A DNA stretch of 64,000 bases from Methanobacteriota archaeon (GTDB lineage Archaea > Thermoplasmatota > Poseidoniia > Poseidoniales > Poseidoniaceae): NCBI GenBank assembly GCA_004195635.1, contig PSPT01000001.1, forward strand, positions 1-64,000, read 5' to 3'. The notes beneath the pieces are model-generated. The model was not told where the DNA came from. It was given only the letters and a program-made list of their open reading frames with translations, and made no database searches. A program made the translations under genes and the position numbers. Each line of letters opens with the position of its first letter. The first letter of the stretch is position 1. This document shows, piece by piece, positions 42,201 to 50,578 of this stretch.

Positions 42201-44354
42201 ATATTCGCTTGGGGCAATTTCGGTAACATTTGCCGCAGCTGATGAGCGATTCCAGATGGAATCGTGACGTACCACCATAGTTTCTCCATCAGAAGATGTG
42301 AAAGTCCAACGCGACATATTTATGATTCCTGTGCCATTATTGTATATTTCAATCCAATCATGATCGGGCGTAACCGAGCCATCATAACAATGAGGCAAAA
42401 TTTCAGTCATGTCAATAGTTGTACCTCCGGTATATGGACCAAATACTGGATTTGCTGCCCCAGGTGTAGGCCAAAGTGCTTGTAACCAATTTCCATTAGT
42501 GGATTGAGGAGGAGGTGCATACAAACTTTCGCCTTCAGTAGGTTGTATTGTCCAAACAATTGAGTGTACGATTTCGCCCAATTCATTTCGCAAACTTAGG
42601 CTATCACCATTGGAATTACGGATGTAAAAACTACTACTTCCATTCATCGCAATCAATGCAAAAGCACCTGATTCAAGGCTCAAATTGTCCATGTTTACAA
42701 GACGATCTACATTTAATTCAAACACCTTATTTCCACCAGCGACTAATGCCCAATTGGTCAAGTCAACAGTTTCATTTCCGGAATTAATTAATTCTACCCA
42801 TTCTCCATTAGGCCAAATTGAAACGTCTGCACCTAGGGGGTCGGACATTACTTCATTGATGAATACACTTGTGTTCTCAGCAACGGTAGTACCTGGAGTT
42901 GGTAGTCCGGGTGTAGGATAGGGAGTTGGAGTCCAAGGCTGGGAAAGGTCGGAAGTATTTGTTAAAGAGATATTTTCACCGTAGTCGTTTATCCAATGAA
43001 TCGCATCAACAATTTCCCCCATTTGATTAATTAAACAGAGACTATTATAATCATCCCAAAGTCGTGTTTCAGAAGTTAACTGAAGTAAGCGCATACCGCC
43101 TGCATCAATCAGAGTTCCTGCCTGAGTTGAATTAACAACCATACTTGAAGAGTCCAAATAAGTAATGTTGCCAATACTATCAATTATTTTCCAACCCACT
43201 AAGTCTAATGGGTTAATGTCAATATTCATTATTTCAATCCATTCTCCATCGGGGAATGCAGAGCCATCAGTACTGCTGTTAGGCATTACCTCCGTAAATC
43301 TAATCATATCGGTGCCATTAATTGTTGCAGGGATGAAAGGCACATTAGTTTCACCTGGTGAAGGGAATATTGAATACGACCAAACACCATTTGGATTTGC
43401 TGAAATCGAGACTCCCGGCTGGGTATTTGACCATTGTACCGTTTGGGCTTTGCTGCCATTTGGCCATATCAAATCAAGACTTTCTTGACCATTATTTAGA
43501 ACTCCATAATTTGCCGTAGCATTTATTGCAATTACTGCACTTTCACCTGGACTAAGTATCCATGAAGCATTATTCGCAGCATCAAATCCAACTAGGTGAG
43601 TTTCATTAAATTCTATTTCATTTCCGACAGCATCCTTTGCCATCCACCCAGTTAGGTCGAAGTTCGTAGAACCATTATTCATCACTTCAAACCATTCGCC
43701 ACCTGGCCAAATGGCGTTGTCAGATGAAGGCCAAGGGTTGGCCATTACTTCAGAAATCACGAGATCAGAAGGATAAATTATTGGAGGAGTTGCTCCCGAA
43801 TTGGATGAACCGGGAGTAGGGCCATTTGAGGTAATCCAATCAGCAGCAGGATTAGCAGTGTTTTCCACATATGATGCACCGGAAACAGCATTGGTCCAAC
43901 TGGCTTGGTCAACTGCAACTCCAGATGCATCTATGAGAGTGAGATCTTCTTGACTATTAGTGAGCCAAAAAGTTGTTGAGGCATTTCTTGCAAGCACCAT
44001 CCAATCTCCTGGTTGAATTGTCCATGTGCTACTATTGCCTGCTTCATATCCAACAATACTTGAACTATCAAAGTTCAATATTTTCCCCACTCTATTTTCC
44101 AATGTCCAACTTGAAACATCAACGGGCGAAGAACCTGTGTTGATTATTTCTGCCCATTCTCCGCCTGGCCACGCTGCATCATCCGGGGTAGAACTTGGGT
44201 TCGGCATCGCCTCATTTAGGCAAATAGTGCCAGTACAAGCATAGGAGCGTGCTCCGGTGGCTGATGCTTCTTGCATACTTGCTAAGGGGGTAAAGGACAT
44301 CCCTACCATTAACAAAATTAGTGTTGCTGTGCGTATTATTGTGTTATTATTCAT
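39261..44354 (-). CDS. Giant anchored surface protein: six lamin-tail domains plus two phospholipase D motifs and TSP3 tail
   Basis: A 1,697-residue exported protein. The signal peptide starts at the ATG at 44354 (TIIRTATLILLMVGMSFTPL); the track's start adds 16 residues. Six lamin-tail (LTD) domains follow, each opening like NEAMPNPSS / SEVMANPWP and carrying GEWxExxNxG and a DLTxW-type strand. Next is a PLD unit with two HxK halves, HTKVAVKDDSSVWIGSGNW and LHNKGMIIDGQSVLISSINW, so both catalytic histidine-lysine pairs are present. Then come calcium-binding TSP3-type repeats, one membrane helix (LLIIIALAALLLIGALGGMF) and a 120-residue cytoplasmic tail ending YLDQGWTVSQLKEWYDNNS. LTD-PLD proteins are often nucleases; extracellular DNA or phospholipid cleavage is inferred. 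It lies next to a TctA-like/OB-fold gene pair on the same strand. Confidence 0.88.
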   Translation of the reverse strand: MNNNTIIRTATLILLMVGMSFTPLASMQEASATGARSYACTGTICLNEAMPNPSSTPDDAAWPGGEWAEIINTGSSPVDVSSWTLENRVGKILNFDSSSIVGYEAGNSSTWTIQPGDWMVLARNASTTFWLTNSQEDLTLIDASGVAVDQASWTNAVSGASYVENTANPAADWITSNGPTPGSSNSGATPPIIYPSDLVISEVMANPWPSSDNAIWPGGEWFEVMNNGSTNFDLTGWMAKDAVGNEIEFNETHLVGFDAANNASWILSPGESAVIAINATANYGVLNNGQESLDLIWPNGSKAQTVQWSNTQPGVSISANPNGVWSYSIFPSPGETNVPFIPATINGTDMIRFTEVMPNSSTDGSAFPDGEWIEIMNIDINPLDLVGWKIIDSIGNITYLDSSSMVVNSTQAGTLIDAGGMRLLQLTSETRLWDDYNSLCLINQMGEIVDAIHWINDYGENISLTNTSDLSQPWTPTPYPTPGLPTPGTTVAENTSVFINEVMSDPLGADVSIWPNGEWVELINSGNETVDLTNWALVAGGNKVFELNVDRLVNMDNLSLESGAFALIAMNGSSSFYIRNSNGDSLSLRNELGEIVHSIVWTIQPTEGESLYAPPPQSTNGNWLQALWPTPGAANPVFGPYTGGTTIDMTEILPHCYDGSVTPDHDWIEIYNNGTGIINMSRWTFTSSDGETMVVRHDSIWNRSSAAANVTEIAPSEYLVVQAPNWFAKGYGDTIEMRDPDVHGYGNLIQTIEWTVTTDCRTLGPTAEGGDWEPTLWPTPGEENPNPDDYNFDTEVLFSRLMPFQTDFSERNNEFFELTNFGDAAANLNGWKITKTSSTGTAYDSEFTNMVIPAGGAIALTPDAEHLSSDGGFNAVNAIDVMTSAVYLPDAGGTLQLVSPDGTVIDAVAWGGALLPIDGWNGPSMSQPNASEEGLIHLRGDGCGNAPDTNTSADWEQKWSRLGGSHLCLVSSFSTTGSVTPLIGPDVGLGDLLAWIDSATTSIHVHMYHLHSNELAFALRQAAGRGVNITLVLNEAEGWWGSDDRTQNMGHASDLAAAGINVLILGESLDSSAPDSPYEYIHTKVAVKDDSSVWIGSGNWKHSSLPLDGYIGNRDWGVIVDSSSLAQMFLDRLAWDEDPERLHIRHFNPSLDTPGGWFTPAPDGTAQAVEGTAISGSFSGKILTCPEDCVEGLKESIEGANSEILLSLQYLDMDWYWGWGESPIIGALEDAASRGVSIRMIINGYYYDDEIREAVDIFNHQWNHTNGWDTAAIIMSSGDNITKLHNKGMIIDGQSVLISSINWGANSIMRNREMGLMIDSPAVADVYRQSWLEDWDRTDIENQARDEDNNLIWPEGTDTDGDGLPDWWEVSVGLNRTNALILDSTIGEEGFDTDGDGLINSQEFIYDGNPFTNDTDGDCISDDLELSWATSLTGVSEEVKIQFARKAMRSVDADEDGVNDGTQYQCGSDFDEEVVFIPPDADDDGVADVDDQCPGTGTGVVVDDFGCVQTGPLDSDRDNVPDENDDCPQTPLDTSVTVRGCSDEQLRQKAEDETNAESEESLSTPLLIIIALAALLLIGALGGMFMNKKNSLDAMDDIGGMVDSGQELAGEGDDVWSIPTLDASTGPILDGSKEVPFVEAAQIATVDLGAQTQNLVLPEQDQMDMTLFSGWTEDVVQAYLDQGWTVSQLKEWYDNNS

Positions 44355-44367
44355 TTTTTTCACATCC

Positions 44368-45870
44368 TCATAGGAAGCCAAAGGCGTCGAGTTTTTGTGC
44401 AAAGGTATACATCATAATAGGAACAAGTATTATCCCCATTCCATGTGACCTTCTAATGCCAATTCTTGGAGGCATCAACCCCATTACAGTTCCAACAATT
44501 AGTACTCCCATGCCAACCCACCCGGTTGATAGGTAAACAAGAATCGTAATGAAAATAATCACTGAAAAAACCATCATTTGTAGCGGAATTATCTCATGTA
44601 ATTTGAGGACACCCTTGCCGACGATAACCATCATTGGTACTGCGATTAATCCAGCGGCAATTGTAACTGCAATAAGGCGAATAAAATCTGAAGTTGGTGA
44701 AATGCCCGACCATGTGTCAATAGGATACATCATTTTTAGAGCAAGGGTTGCTCCACTTCTACTTCTGCCAACGATGTATAAGAAACCAAGAACCATTACT
44801 GTAACTGCAGTGTTTACTGCGGACAAGATTGCAATAATTTCCAAATCTTGTTCGGAGTGAGGGTCATCAATGATTTCTCCTGCTGCCTCCCTACGTGCGC
44901 GCTCAAGAATCTCTTCGTGGGAGATTATCGGTAGCATTTTGTTGTCAAAATCCATGTCCCAACCTTCCTCTCCTCTAACTTTAGCGACCACGTTTCTTCC
45001 TCCCATTACCAGCACAGTTGCTTGCGCAGCGGTCATTCCAGGTAAAATCGCCATCCATGCACCGGCGACTGAGGATAAGAAACAAGGTATCATCAGAGGC
45101 CTTGCCTCAGGCAAATCCCATTCTTGTTTTTGAGGCGGTAATTCACTTGTTGTCATGTAAATATCAATCAAGTTGGCTATGCCGAACAAGCCAGCAAGGC
45201 TCGGTAGGAGTAAACTCGCATTTGGCATTCCAACAGGTGAACGGGCAGGTAGGCTAAAAACCGCCCAGCCATAAAATCCAGCGAGTAAGAAAAAGGCCGT
45301 TGCAGCAATCATTCCAGCAACACGGGAATCTCCTCCAAGCCTCCCTCCGGAAAGCAATTGAAGCCACTTGGGCCATTCGAGTTTTGTAGTCTCAGTAACG
45401 AGCAATAGTGCGGAAATGCTGAGGAGAATCCATGGAAGTTGCCCTCTCATTTCTTCATAGAAACCAAGTTCAGGGCCGAAAAGAATTCGAGCACAGAAAA
45501 TTAGTGGTAAAGAAAGAAGCAACCCTAGTTGTGAACCTCGAGCAGAATAGCCAACACCCTTTGGTGCATTTCCGGCCAAGAGCATTCGGTGGCCGGGTAA
45601 TAAGGAGAGCGCAGTATCTCCGTCAGGTGCGCCAATTAGAGCAGAGGGAATATAATTTAGGAATGTGTGAACTACGCCACAAGATACAATGATAGCAGCA
45701 ACTGAAGAAAGAGGGATTCCTATTGCAAGCATTGCAGGCGATAGAGATAGTAATATTAATGCAACATTATTGACGTGGAAACCGGGAATTAATCCCGTCA
45801 GGCTACCAAGTAAAATACCGCCAAATAAGGCTCCGTAGAGCCACATAAGGTCAACTACCCACATTTCCAT
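44368..45870 (-). CDS. COG1784 / TctA-like multi-helix membrane protein
   Basis: A 500-residue integral membrane protein with about eleven hydrophobic segments. The start GALFGGILLGSLTGLIPGFH, with its GxxxGxxPGFH, and the second-half AILPGMTAAQATVLVMGGRN are the paired glycine-proline signatures of the TctA/DUF112 fold. This archaeal branch is not shown to work with TctB and TctC, and neither is nearby. The substrate is unknown. The ATG at 45870 is fixed by a perfect GGAGGTGA 4 nt upstream, and that site overlaps the end of the OB-fold gene (stop at 45885). Both genes are therefore one operon, with the giant LTD-PLD gene beginning only 14 nt after this stop. Confidence 0.83.
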   Translation of the reverse strand: MEMWVVDLMWLYGALFGGILLGSLTGLIPGFHVNNVALILLSLSPAMLAIGIPLSSVAAIIVSCGVVHTFLNYIPSALIGAPDGDTALSLLPGHRMLLAGNAPKGVGYSARGSQLGLLLSLPLIFCARILFGPELGFYEEMRGQLPWILLSISALLLVTETTKLEWPKWLQLLSGGRLGGDSRVAGMIAATAFFLLAGFYGWAVFSLPARSPVGMPNASLLLPSLAGLFGIANLIDIYMTTSELPPQKQEWDLPEARPLMIPCFLSSVAGAWMAILPGMTAAQATVLVMGGRNVVAKVRGEEGWDMDFDNKMLPIISHEEILERARREAAGEIIDDPHSEQDLEIIAILSAVNTAVTVMVLGFLYIVGRSRSGATLALKMMYPIDTWSGISPTSDFIRLIAVTIAAGLIAVPMMVIVGKGVLKLHEIIPLQMMVFSVIIFITILVYLSTGWVGMGVLIVGTVMGLMPPRIGIRRSHGMGIILVPIMMYTFAQKLDAFGFL

Positions 45871-45884
45871 GACTTCACCTCCAA

Positions 45885-47627
45885 TCATTCCGGTACACTA
45901 TTTTCATCAAGCGGGTCTGATTCCGCCAAATATTCTTCCGCATCGGAATGTCCATCTCCATCTGAATCAGATTCATTAATATCAGTTCCTAGGGCAATTT
46001 CCTTTGAATCAGATAATCCATCTTCATCAGCATCATCAACGACTCCTGCGGAAAGACATAGTTGCATTGAACGCGAATCCCTATCCTCAATCTCAATTAA
46101 CCTTCCAGTCCAAATTTCACTACTATCGTGTAATGCGACAATTACATTTATGTCAGCAGGGTTAATGCAAAGTTTTTCATTTGTTCCCGGCCTTTCCAAC
46201 CACCAAGAAGTTGTTTCTATTCCAGTGTCGGAAGTTTCAGTTGTAGAGTTGAGAATCCCGTCAATTGTAATCATAGTATTGGCCGAATAGCCCCATATTA
46301 GAGGTCCATTATTCCATGAAAGGCTTGAGGGTGAAGGAATTGGCCCAGCCTCATCCCAGTAATTTGCGGTAAGCACAATTTTCCCATCACTTTCACTCCA
46401 CCCAACACTAACATTGACAACCAATTCTTGCCCTGCTTCTAACCATGCATCACGGGCACTTTGAAATTCTGTTTTTATCGCAACATTTCTGCTCTGGTAA
46501 TTAGGACCATCTCCTAAATATCCGGTTGCTTCTGCTGACCCTGGCTCAAGGCTATAAACCATGTAAGCAGAAATTGTGTACATTTGTTCTGGATTTTCAA
46601 GATAATATACTGGCCTAGCTGCTATGTCGCCAAGTAAATCCTGAATATCATCTGGGTTTATTGTCACCTCATCTCCCCCGTCGTCAATACACCACATATG
46701 GCGTAATCCGGACCAGACATAGCGTCCCGACCAAGTACTTTGGTGAGACATATTTGCATTTTGAATGAATATGTCCAAATCATCTTCTGCAGGTACAATA
46801 CATGCGATCTGACCTTCAGTCGGCCCTTCTAACCACCAAAGTCCATCGTCATCAATCATTGGTACCCCTTCAATAACTACCAATTTGTTATCGTTATAAG
46901 ACCATTTTGAAATATCATCCCAGTTTAAATCAACTAGAATTGGCAATACAGTGTAATCAACTAGAATTTCAGGCCCCTGTGCATACATTACATAGCGCAT
47001 ATCTCTTTCATCATAATGGATTTCACCTACAACTGTGATTTTTGAACCTGCTTCAATCCAAGTTCCGGTTGCACTGCTTACATAGAGTTTCAATTGATGC
47101 TTGGTATTGGCGTAATTTGGATGGTCTGCAATGTAAATACTAGACCAAGTTGAATCGGGAAGAATTGTCTTTGTAAGGTAGCCTTCAATACGAACCGTTT
47201 TACCATCAAAAGCCGCAGGGTCGATGCTTATTTCAGTCAATGACTGGTCCTTGGGCTCTGCAACATCATCTTCGGACCATTGAATTGATCCACTTCCAGT
47301 TGCTTGAATCCAAAATCTTCCATTCCATTCAATTACGTCTCCAGATGCTTGGATTGTTGAACCAATTGTTGGCAACTTGCCAAATTTATACCAGCGGATT
47401 TCCATTACCCCAGAATCATCTTCAAGGATAATATCCAATCTCTGCTCGCCTTGACCATAGGGGTCCTCGACCCATGATATTATCCGCCCCTCTATTTTTA
47501 CAACTTCGTTTACATGTTCGTGCACATCGCCAATCTCTATTACATCTGGTTCTCGCTCAATGGCATACCAGTTAAGTGCGGCGACTAACAAAACGGAGAG
47601 GAAAAACATAGACCATATTTTGCCCAT
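45885..47627 (-). CDS. Exported protein with repeated OB-fold-like domains and calcium-binding tail
   Basis: A 580-residue protein with an N-terminal signal anchor (IWSMFFLSVLLVAALNWYA) and otherwise extracellular. The first domain (VVKIEGRIISWVEDPYGQGE, then LDIILEDDSGVMEIRWY) and the second (FDGKTVRIEGYLTKTIL, then KITVVGEIHYDERDMRYVM) look like OB folds of the nucleic-acid-binding type. Further beta domains follow with WWLEGP and WWLERP segments. The C-terminus has two DxDxDGxxD calcium loops (DADEDGLSDSKE, DSDGDGHSDAEE). The track start at 47648 is TTG; ATG 47627 is preferred. It is co-transcribed with the TctA-like protein and probably the LTD-PLD protein. A surface complex handling nucleic acid is an attractive but unproven reading. 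Confidence 0.75.
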   Translation of the reverse strand: MGKIWSMFFLSVLLVAALNWYAIEREPDVIEIGDVHEHVNEVVKIEGRIISWVEDPYGQGEQRLDIILEDDSGVMEIRWYKFGKLPTIGSTIQASGDVIEWNGRFWIQATGSGSIQWSEDDVAEPKDQSLTEISIDPAAFDGKTVRIEGYLTKTILPDSTWSSIYIADHPNYANTKHQLKLYVSSATGTWIEAGSKITVVGEIHYDERDMRYVMYAQGPEILVDYTVLPILVDLNWDDISKWSYNDNKLVVIEGVPMIDDDGLWWLEGPTEGQIACIVPAEDDLDIFIQNANMSHQSTWSGRYVWSGLRHMWCIDDGGDEVTINPDDIQDLLGDIAARPVYYLENPEQMYTISAYMVYSLEPGSAEATGYLGDGPNYQSRNVAIKTEFQSARDAWLEAGQELVVNVSVGWSESDGKIVLTANYWDEAGPIPSPSSLSWNNGPLIWGYSANTMITIDGILNSTTETSDTGIETTSWWLERPGTNEKLCINPADINVIVALHDSSEIWTGRLIEIEDRDSRSMQLCLSAGVVDDADEDGLSDSKEIALGTDINESDSDGDGHSDAEEYLAESDPLDENSVPE

Positions 47628-47769
47628 ACCCAGCCGAGGTGTAATCAAGGGATATGTCTTACCCTCTGTTTGGCTGGTGAATAGATTGCCTTTTCAGCAA
47701 TAAACTTGAAAAAATAAGGGTTTGATTGAAGGCACATGAGCAACCGCCAATAATAAATGGGGTTGTCAA

Positions 47770-49062
47770 ATGCGCGAGCGAGTAATTCGTGATGAAGTCC
47801 ATAAGGATATTCTAATTACGGCCAACATTGGCAAGTTAATTGACACAAGGGAATTCCAACGTCTTCGCTGGGTAAAGCAACTTTCTACCTGTTACTATGT
47901 CTTTCCAAGTGCAAATCATAATCGCTTCGTACATAGTTTGGGGGCGTATCATTTGGCCTGTGTGCTTACAGATCAGTTAATGGCAAATCATTCTAATAAA
48001 TTAAACGAAGAAGATAGTGAACTGGTGAGAATTGCCGCGCTTCTTCATGACATTGGCCACCCTCCCTTTTCTCACCTTCTTGAAACTCCTGAGGTATTTG
48101 CGACATATCATTCTCATGAGCATTGGGGGGCGTTATTATTGAGTAGCAAGGATACCGAAATTGGTGCGGCCCTTCATGAAATTCTCGGTGAAGAGAGGCT
48201 GGGCCGGCTATTTGCAATTATGAATGGTGACTTTGAATATGCAGGGAAGGCAATAGCGCCATTTTTGAAAGAAATAGTTTCCAGCCAGTTAGATGTTGAC
48301 CGAATGGATTACTTGATGCGAGATGAAGCCAATACTGGCGCTCAAATTGGCGGTTTTGATGTTGAACGAGTTTTCCGGGCTCTTCGTTTAAATGACGAGG
48401 GAAAATTTTTCGTAATGAATTGGGGGCTGCCGGCAATTGAGGCATATTTAGTCACTCGATTCCACATGTATTCTCAAGTTTATTTTCACAAAGTTAATTT
48501 GCTTACTCAAGCATATTTAGTTCGTATGTTGAATCGTGCACGAATTTTACATATGGATGGTAAACTAGAGTTGTCGAGGCCGTTGAAGAATATGCTATGT
48601 AATGATAAGTTAACGGTAAAAGATTACGTTGAACTATGCGATTCACACATCATCGTCGCCCTACCTGAATGGGCAGAACATGAAGATGTAATTTTATCTA
48701 GCAATGCAAACCGCTTAATCTCGAGGCGAGATTTCCATAAGTCCCTTAGGATTTCCAATTTAACTTTAGAAATGGTGGATGTATTTAGAGAGCAAATTGA
48801 AAAAGTTGTTGCTGAAAATGGATTTGATCCCAAGGTTGATGTGATTGTGGCGCGGATAGCCAAAACCGGTTATATGCCCTACGAAGAGGGGATTTATTTA
48901 CAGGAGGGGAAGGATGTTTCCGAAGTTTCTGATTTGATTCGTTCACTAACTATTCCTACTGAACTCGTGATGGTTTTTGTACCCGAGTCTGTCCGTGATG
49001 AATGTGATGTATTGGCTAGGTCTATCATTAAACCTAAACAAGCGAGTTTAGGAGAGTTTTGA
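47770..49062 (+). CDS. HD-superfamily phosphohydrolase (COG1078, dNTPase/SAMHD1-like)
   Basis: A 430-residue cytoplasmic metal-dependent phosphohydrolase. The metal-binding set is visible: the His in NRFVHSLGAYHLA, the HD pair in LLHDIGHPPFSH, the following HEHW, and Asp in SSQLDVDRMDYLMRD. The start IRDEVHKDILITANIGKLIDTREFQRLRWVKQL is standard for COG1078 and SAMHD1-like proteins, which hydrolyse dNTPs or other nucleotides. Substrate and any allosteric nucleotide are unknown. Such enzymes can limit dNTPs during phage infection, but the context here (tRNA, surface genes) gives no sign of a defence island. It diverges from the OB-fold gene. Confidence 0.88.
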   Translation: MRERVIRDEVHKDILITANIGKLIDTREFQRLRWVKQLSTCYYVFPSANHNRFVHSLGAYHLACVLTDQLMANHSNKLNEEDSELVRIAALLHDIGHPPFSHLLETPEVFATYHSHEHWGALLLSSKDTEIGAALHEILGEERLGRLFAIMNGDFEYAGKAIAPFLKEIVSSQLDVDRMDYLMRDEANTGAQIGGFDVERVFRALRLNDEGKFFVMNWGLPAIEAYLVTRFHMYSQVYFHKVNLLTQAYLVRMLNRARILHMDGKLELSRPLKNMLCNDKLTVKDYVELCDSHIIVALPEWAEHEDVILSSNANRLISRRDFHKSLRISNLTLEMVDVFREQIEKVVAENGFDPKVDVIVARIAKTGYMPYEEGIYLQEGKDVSEVSDLIRSLTIPTELVMVFVPESVRDECDVLARSIIKPKQASLGEF

Positions 49063-49136
49063 AAAAAATCTTCCATGCGTGTCTTACTTTTTGATTCAAG
49101 GACTCCATGGGCGAGCCATGCTGTTAATTGTTTTAG

Positions 49137-49210
49137 TGGGCCTGGCCGGATTTGAACCGACGACCACCCGGTTATGAGCCGGGGACTCTAACCAACTAAG
49201 CTACAGGCCC
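49137..49210 (-). tRNA. tRNA-Met (CAT), elongator-like
   Basis: A 74-nt cloverleaf. The acceptor stem is GGGCCTG/CAGGCCC with discriminator A. The anticodon stem CCCGG/CCGGG holds the loop CTCATAA, anticodon CAT, and the T arm is GTCGGTTCAAATCCGGC. The first base pair and D arm do not look like an initiator. A CAU tRNA could also be the agmatidine-modified tRNA-Ile2. Confidence 0.92.
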
Positions 49211-49329
49211 TACAAGGTGGGCGAGAGCATCAATGAAATGAATGATTCGCTTCAAGGGATATGAAAATAGGACATTATTTTGGGTGATAGTAGGTAGTGG
49301 GCCTATCATAGTCACACATTATTGGTAGA

Positions 49330-49370
49330 TTTTGCCCGTTTCGGCGTGGGAAAAAAGCAAATGGGCAAAA
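49330..49370. promoter_or_regulatory. Inverted repeat in the gap before the PGF-type secreted protein
   Basis: TTTTGCCC at 49330-49337 and GGGCAAAA at 49363-49370 are perfect 8-base arms separated by 25 nt. The gap 49211-49509 holds no convincing gene. The motif could be an operator or RNA hairpin. GGGCCTA occurs twice nearby, once on each side, which may be chance. Confidence 0.3.
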
Positions 49371-49509
49371 TGAGCGCATGGGCATCAAAAATAGGGCCTA
49401 CTTCGTAGCAGTTGGGCGATTAGAATGCATGTGATTAATGGCTTATGTCAATACTATGACCCATAAGGGTTATACCATTAGGACTATCCCATTTTACTTA
49501 GGTGATAGC

Positions 49510-50451
49510 ATGAAGGCAGCCAGAACTAGTATATTCCTTTTGACCATATACGTTGTAAGCATGTTAGCAGCCGCTGCTCCTGCAGTTGCTCAAGGCTCGC
49601 CAACTCCAAACATTGATATTCAATGCTCCCCCTCAAATATTGAAATAGATGTTTATCCAGGTTCATCTCGTTTAGGCTCTACCACTTGTACTGCTACAAA
49701 CCCTACAAACTATGCTGAAGATGTCCAAATCACCGTTCAATCAGATGGTCTTGGATATGCTGCCCCCGGTTCATTAACAGTTCCTCCTTTGGGTCAAATT
49801 GATTTCGATATCACGGTCCGTGGAGAACTTCGAGCACCTGAAGGAACTCGCAACCTACAAGTTACCGCAGTTGTCACCAACGCAAATGGTGTGGCAAACC
49901 CGACTCCAGTACCAAAGACTGTAGCAATCATGGTCGTATTGGTTCAATTCTCCCGCCTCCAAGTAGAAGCAGAGGAACCTTTCACTCAACTCCGCCCCTA
50001 TGTTGATTACACCTTCGTATTCAATGTTCACAACCAAGGAAATGCCATGGACAAGTTCAAGGTAGAAGTAACTGAAAACTCCATGGTTCGTCTTGAGGAT
50101 GCAGGCTTCCAAGTGCAACTTCCATTAGTTTCTACTGAAATCGAATCTCAATCTCCACCACAGAAGATCCGCGTTCTCGTTCGTACACCAAAGAATCAGG
50201 GATGGACAGACCAATACTACCAACTTGAATTCCAAGCAACAAGTGATTTCAGTTGCCGAACCGAAAATGCATGTAACTCCGAGTCACAACAAATCACGAT
50301 TTATGTCCGTGGTATTTACCTGCCTGGCTTTGAAATTATCCCAACTCTCTCAATGCTTGCTTTCGCAGCAGCAGTTGGCTTTAGACGCATCAATGATGAA
50401 GATGATGATGAAGAGAGTGCTAAAAGGAAAAAGCAGTTAAGTGCTGAATAA
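49510..50451 (+). CDS. Secreted protein with beta-sandwich domains and PGF-like C-terminal sorting region
   Basis: A 313-residue exported protein. The signal peptide ARTSIFLLTIYVVSMLAAAAP ends near AVAQG. Two immunoglobulin-like domains follow, in the style of NEW3/CARDB modules (IDVYPGSSRLGSTTCTATNP, VDYTFVFNVHNQGNAMDKF). The C-terminus reads YLPGFEIIPTLSMLAFAAAV followed by GFRR, which resembles archaeal PGF-CTERM tails handled by archaeosortase, but it is followed by 19 more charged residues (DEDDDEESAKRKK), unlike the usual short basic end. It may therefore simply be a membrane anchor with a cytoplasmic tail. ATG 49510 is fixed by AGGTGAT upstream and by the signal peptide; the track start (49438) is too early. 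A similar but unrelated anchored protein follows. Confidence 0.78.
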   Translation: MKAARTSIFLLTIYVVSMLAAAAPAVAQGSPTPNIDIQCSPSNIEIDVYPGSSRLGSTTCTATNPTNYAEDVQITVQSDGLGYAAPGSLTVPPLGQIDFDITVRGELRAPEGTRNLQVTAVVTNANGVANPTPVPKTVAIMVVLVQFSRLQVEAEEPFTQLRPYVDYTFVFNVHNQGNAMDKFKVEVTENSMVRLEDAGFQVQLPLVSTEIESQSPPQKIRVLVRTPKNQGWTDQYYQLEFQATSDFSCRTENACNSESQQITIYVRGIYLPGFEIIPTLSMLAFAAAVGFRRINDEDDDEESAKRKKQLSAE

Positions 50452-50578
50452 TTAGTATTATTGAGCGCCTTGGCGCTGATGCAACTACTTAGCCATCCAC
50501 TGTTTGTTGATACCAAATAGGGGAGAGGTTGATAACTGAGCACATTAACCGTTAGATGAATTACTCGGATGTGAAGCA

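Noticed and set aside
47770-49062. HD phosphohydrolase as part of an antiviral defence island
   Set aside because: No helicase, nuclease, reverse transcriptase, CRISPR or toxin genes are near; the neighbours are tRNA and surface proteins.
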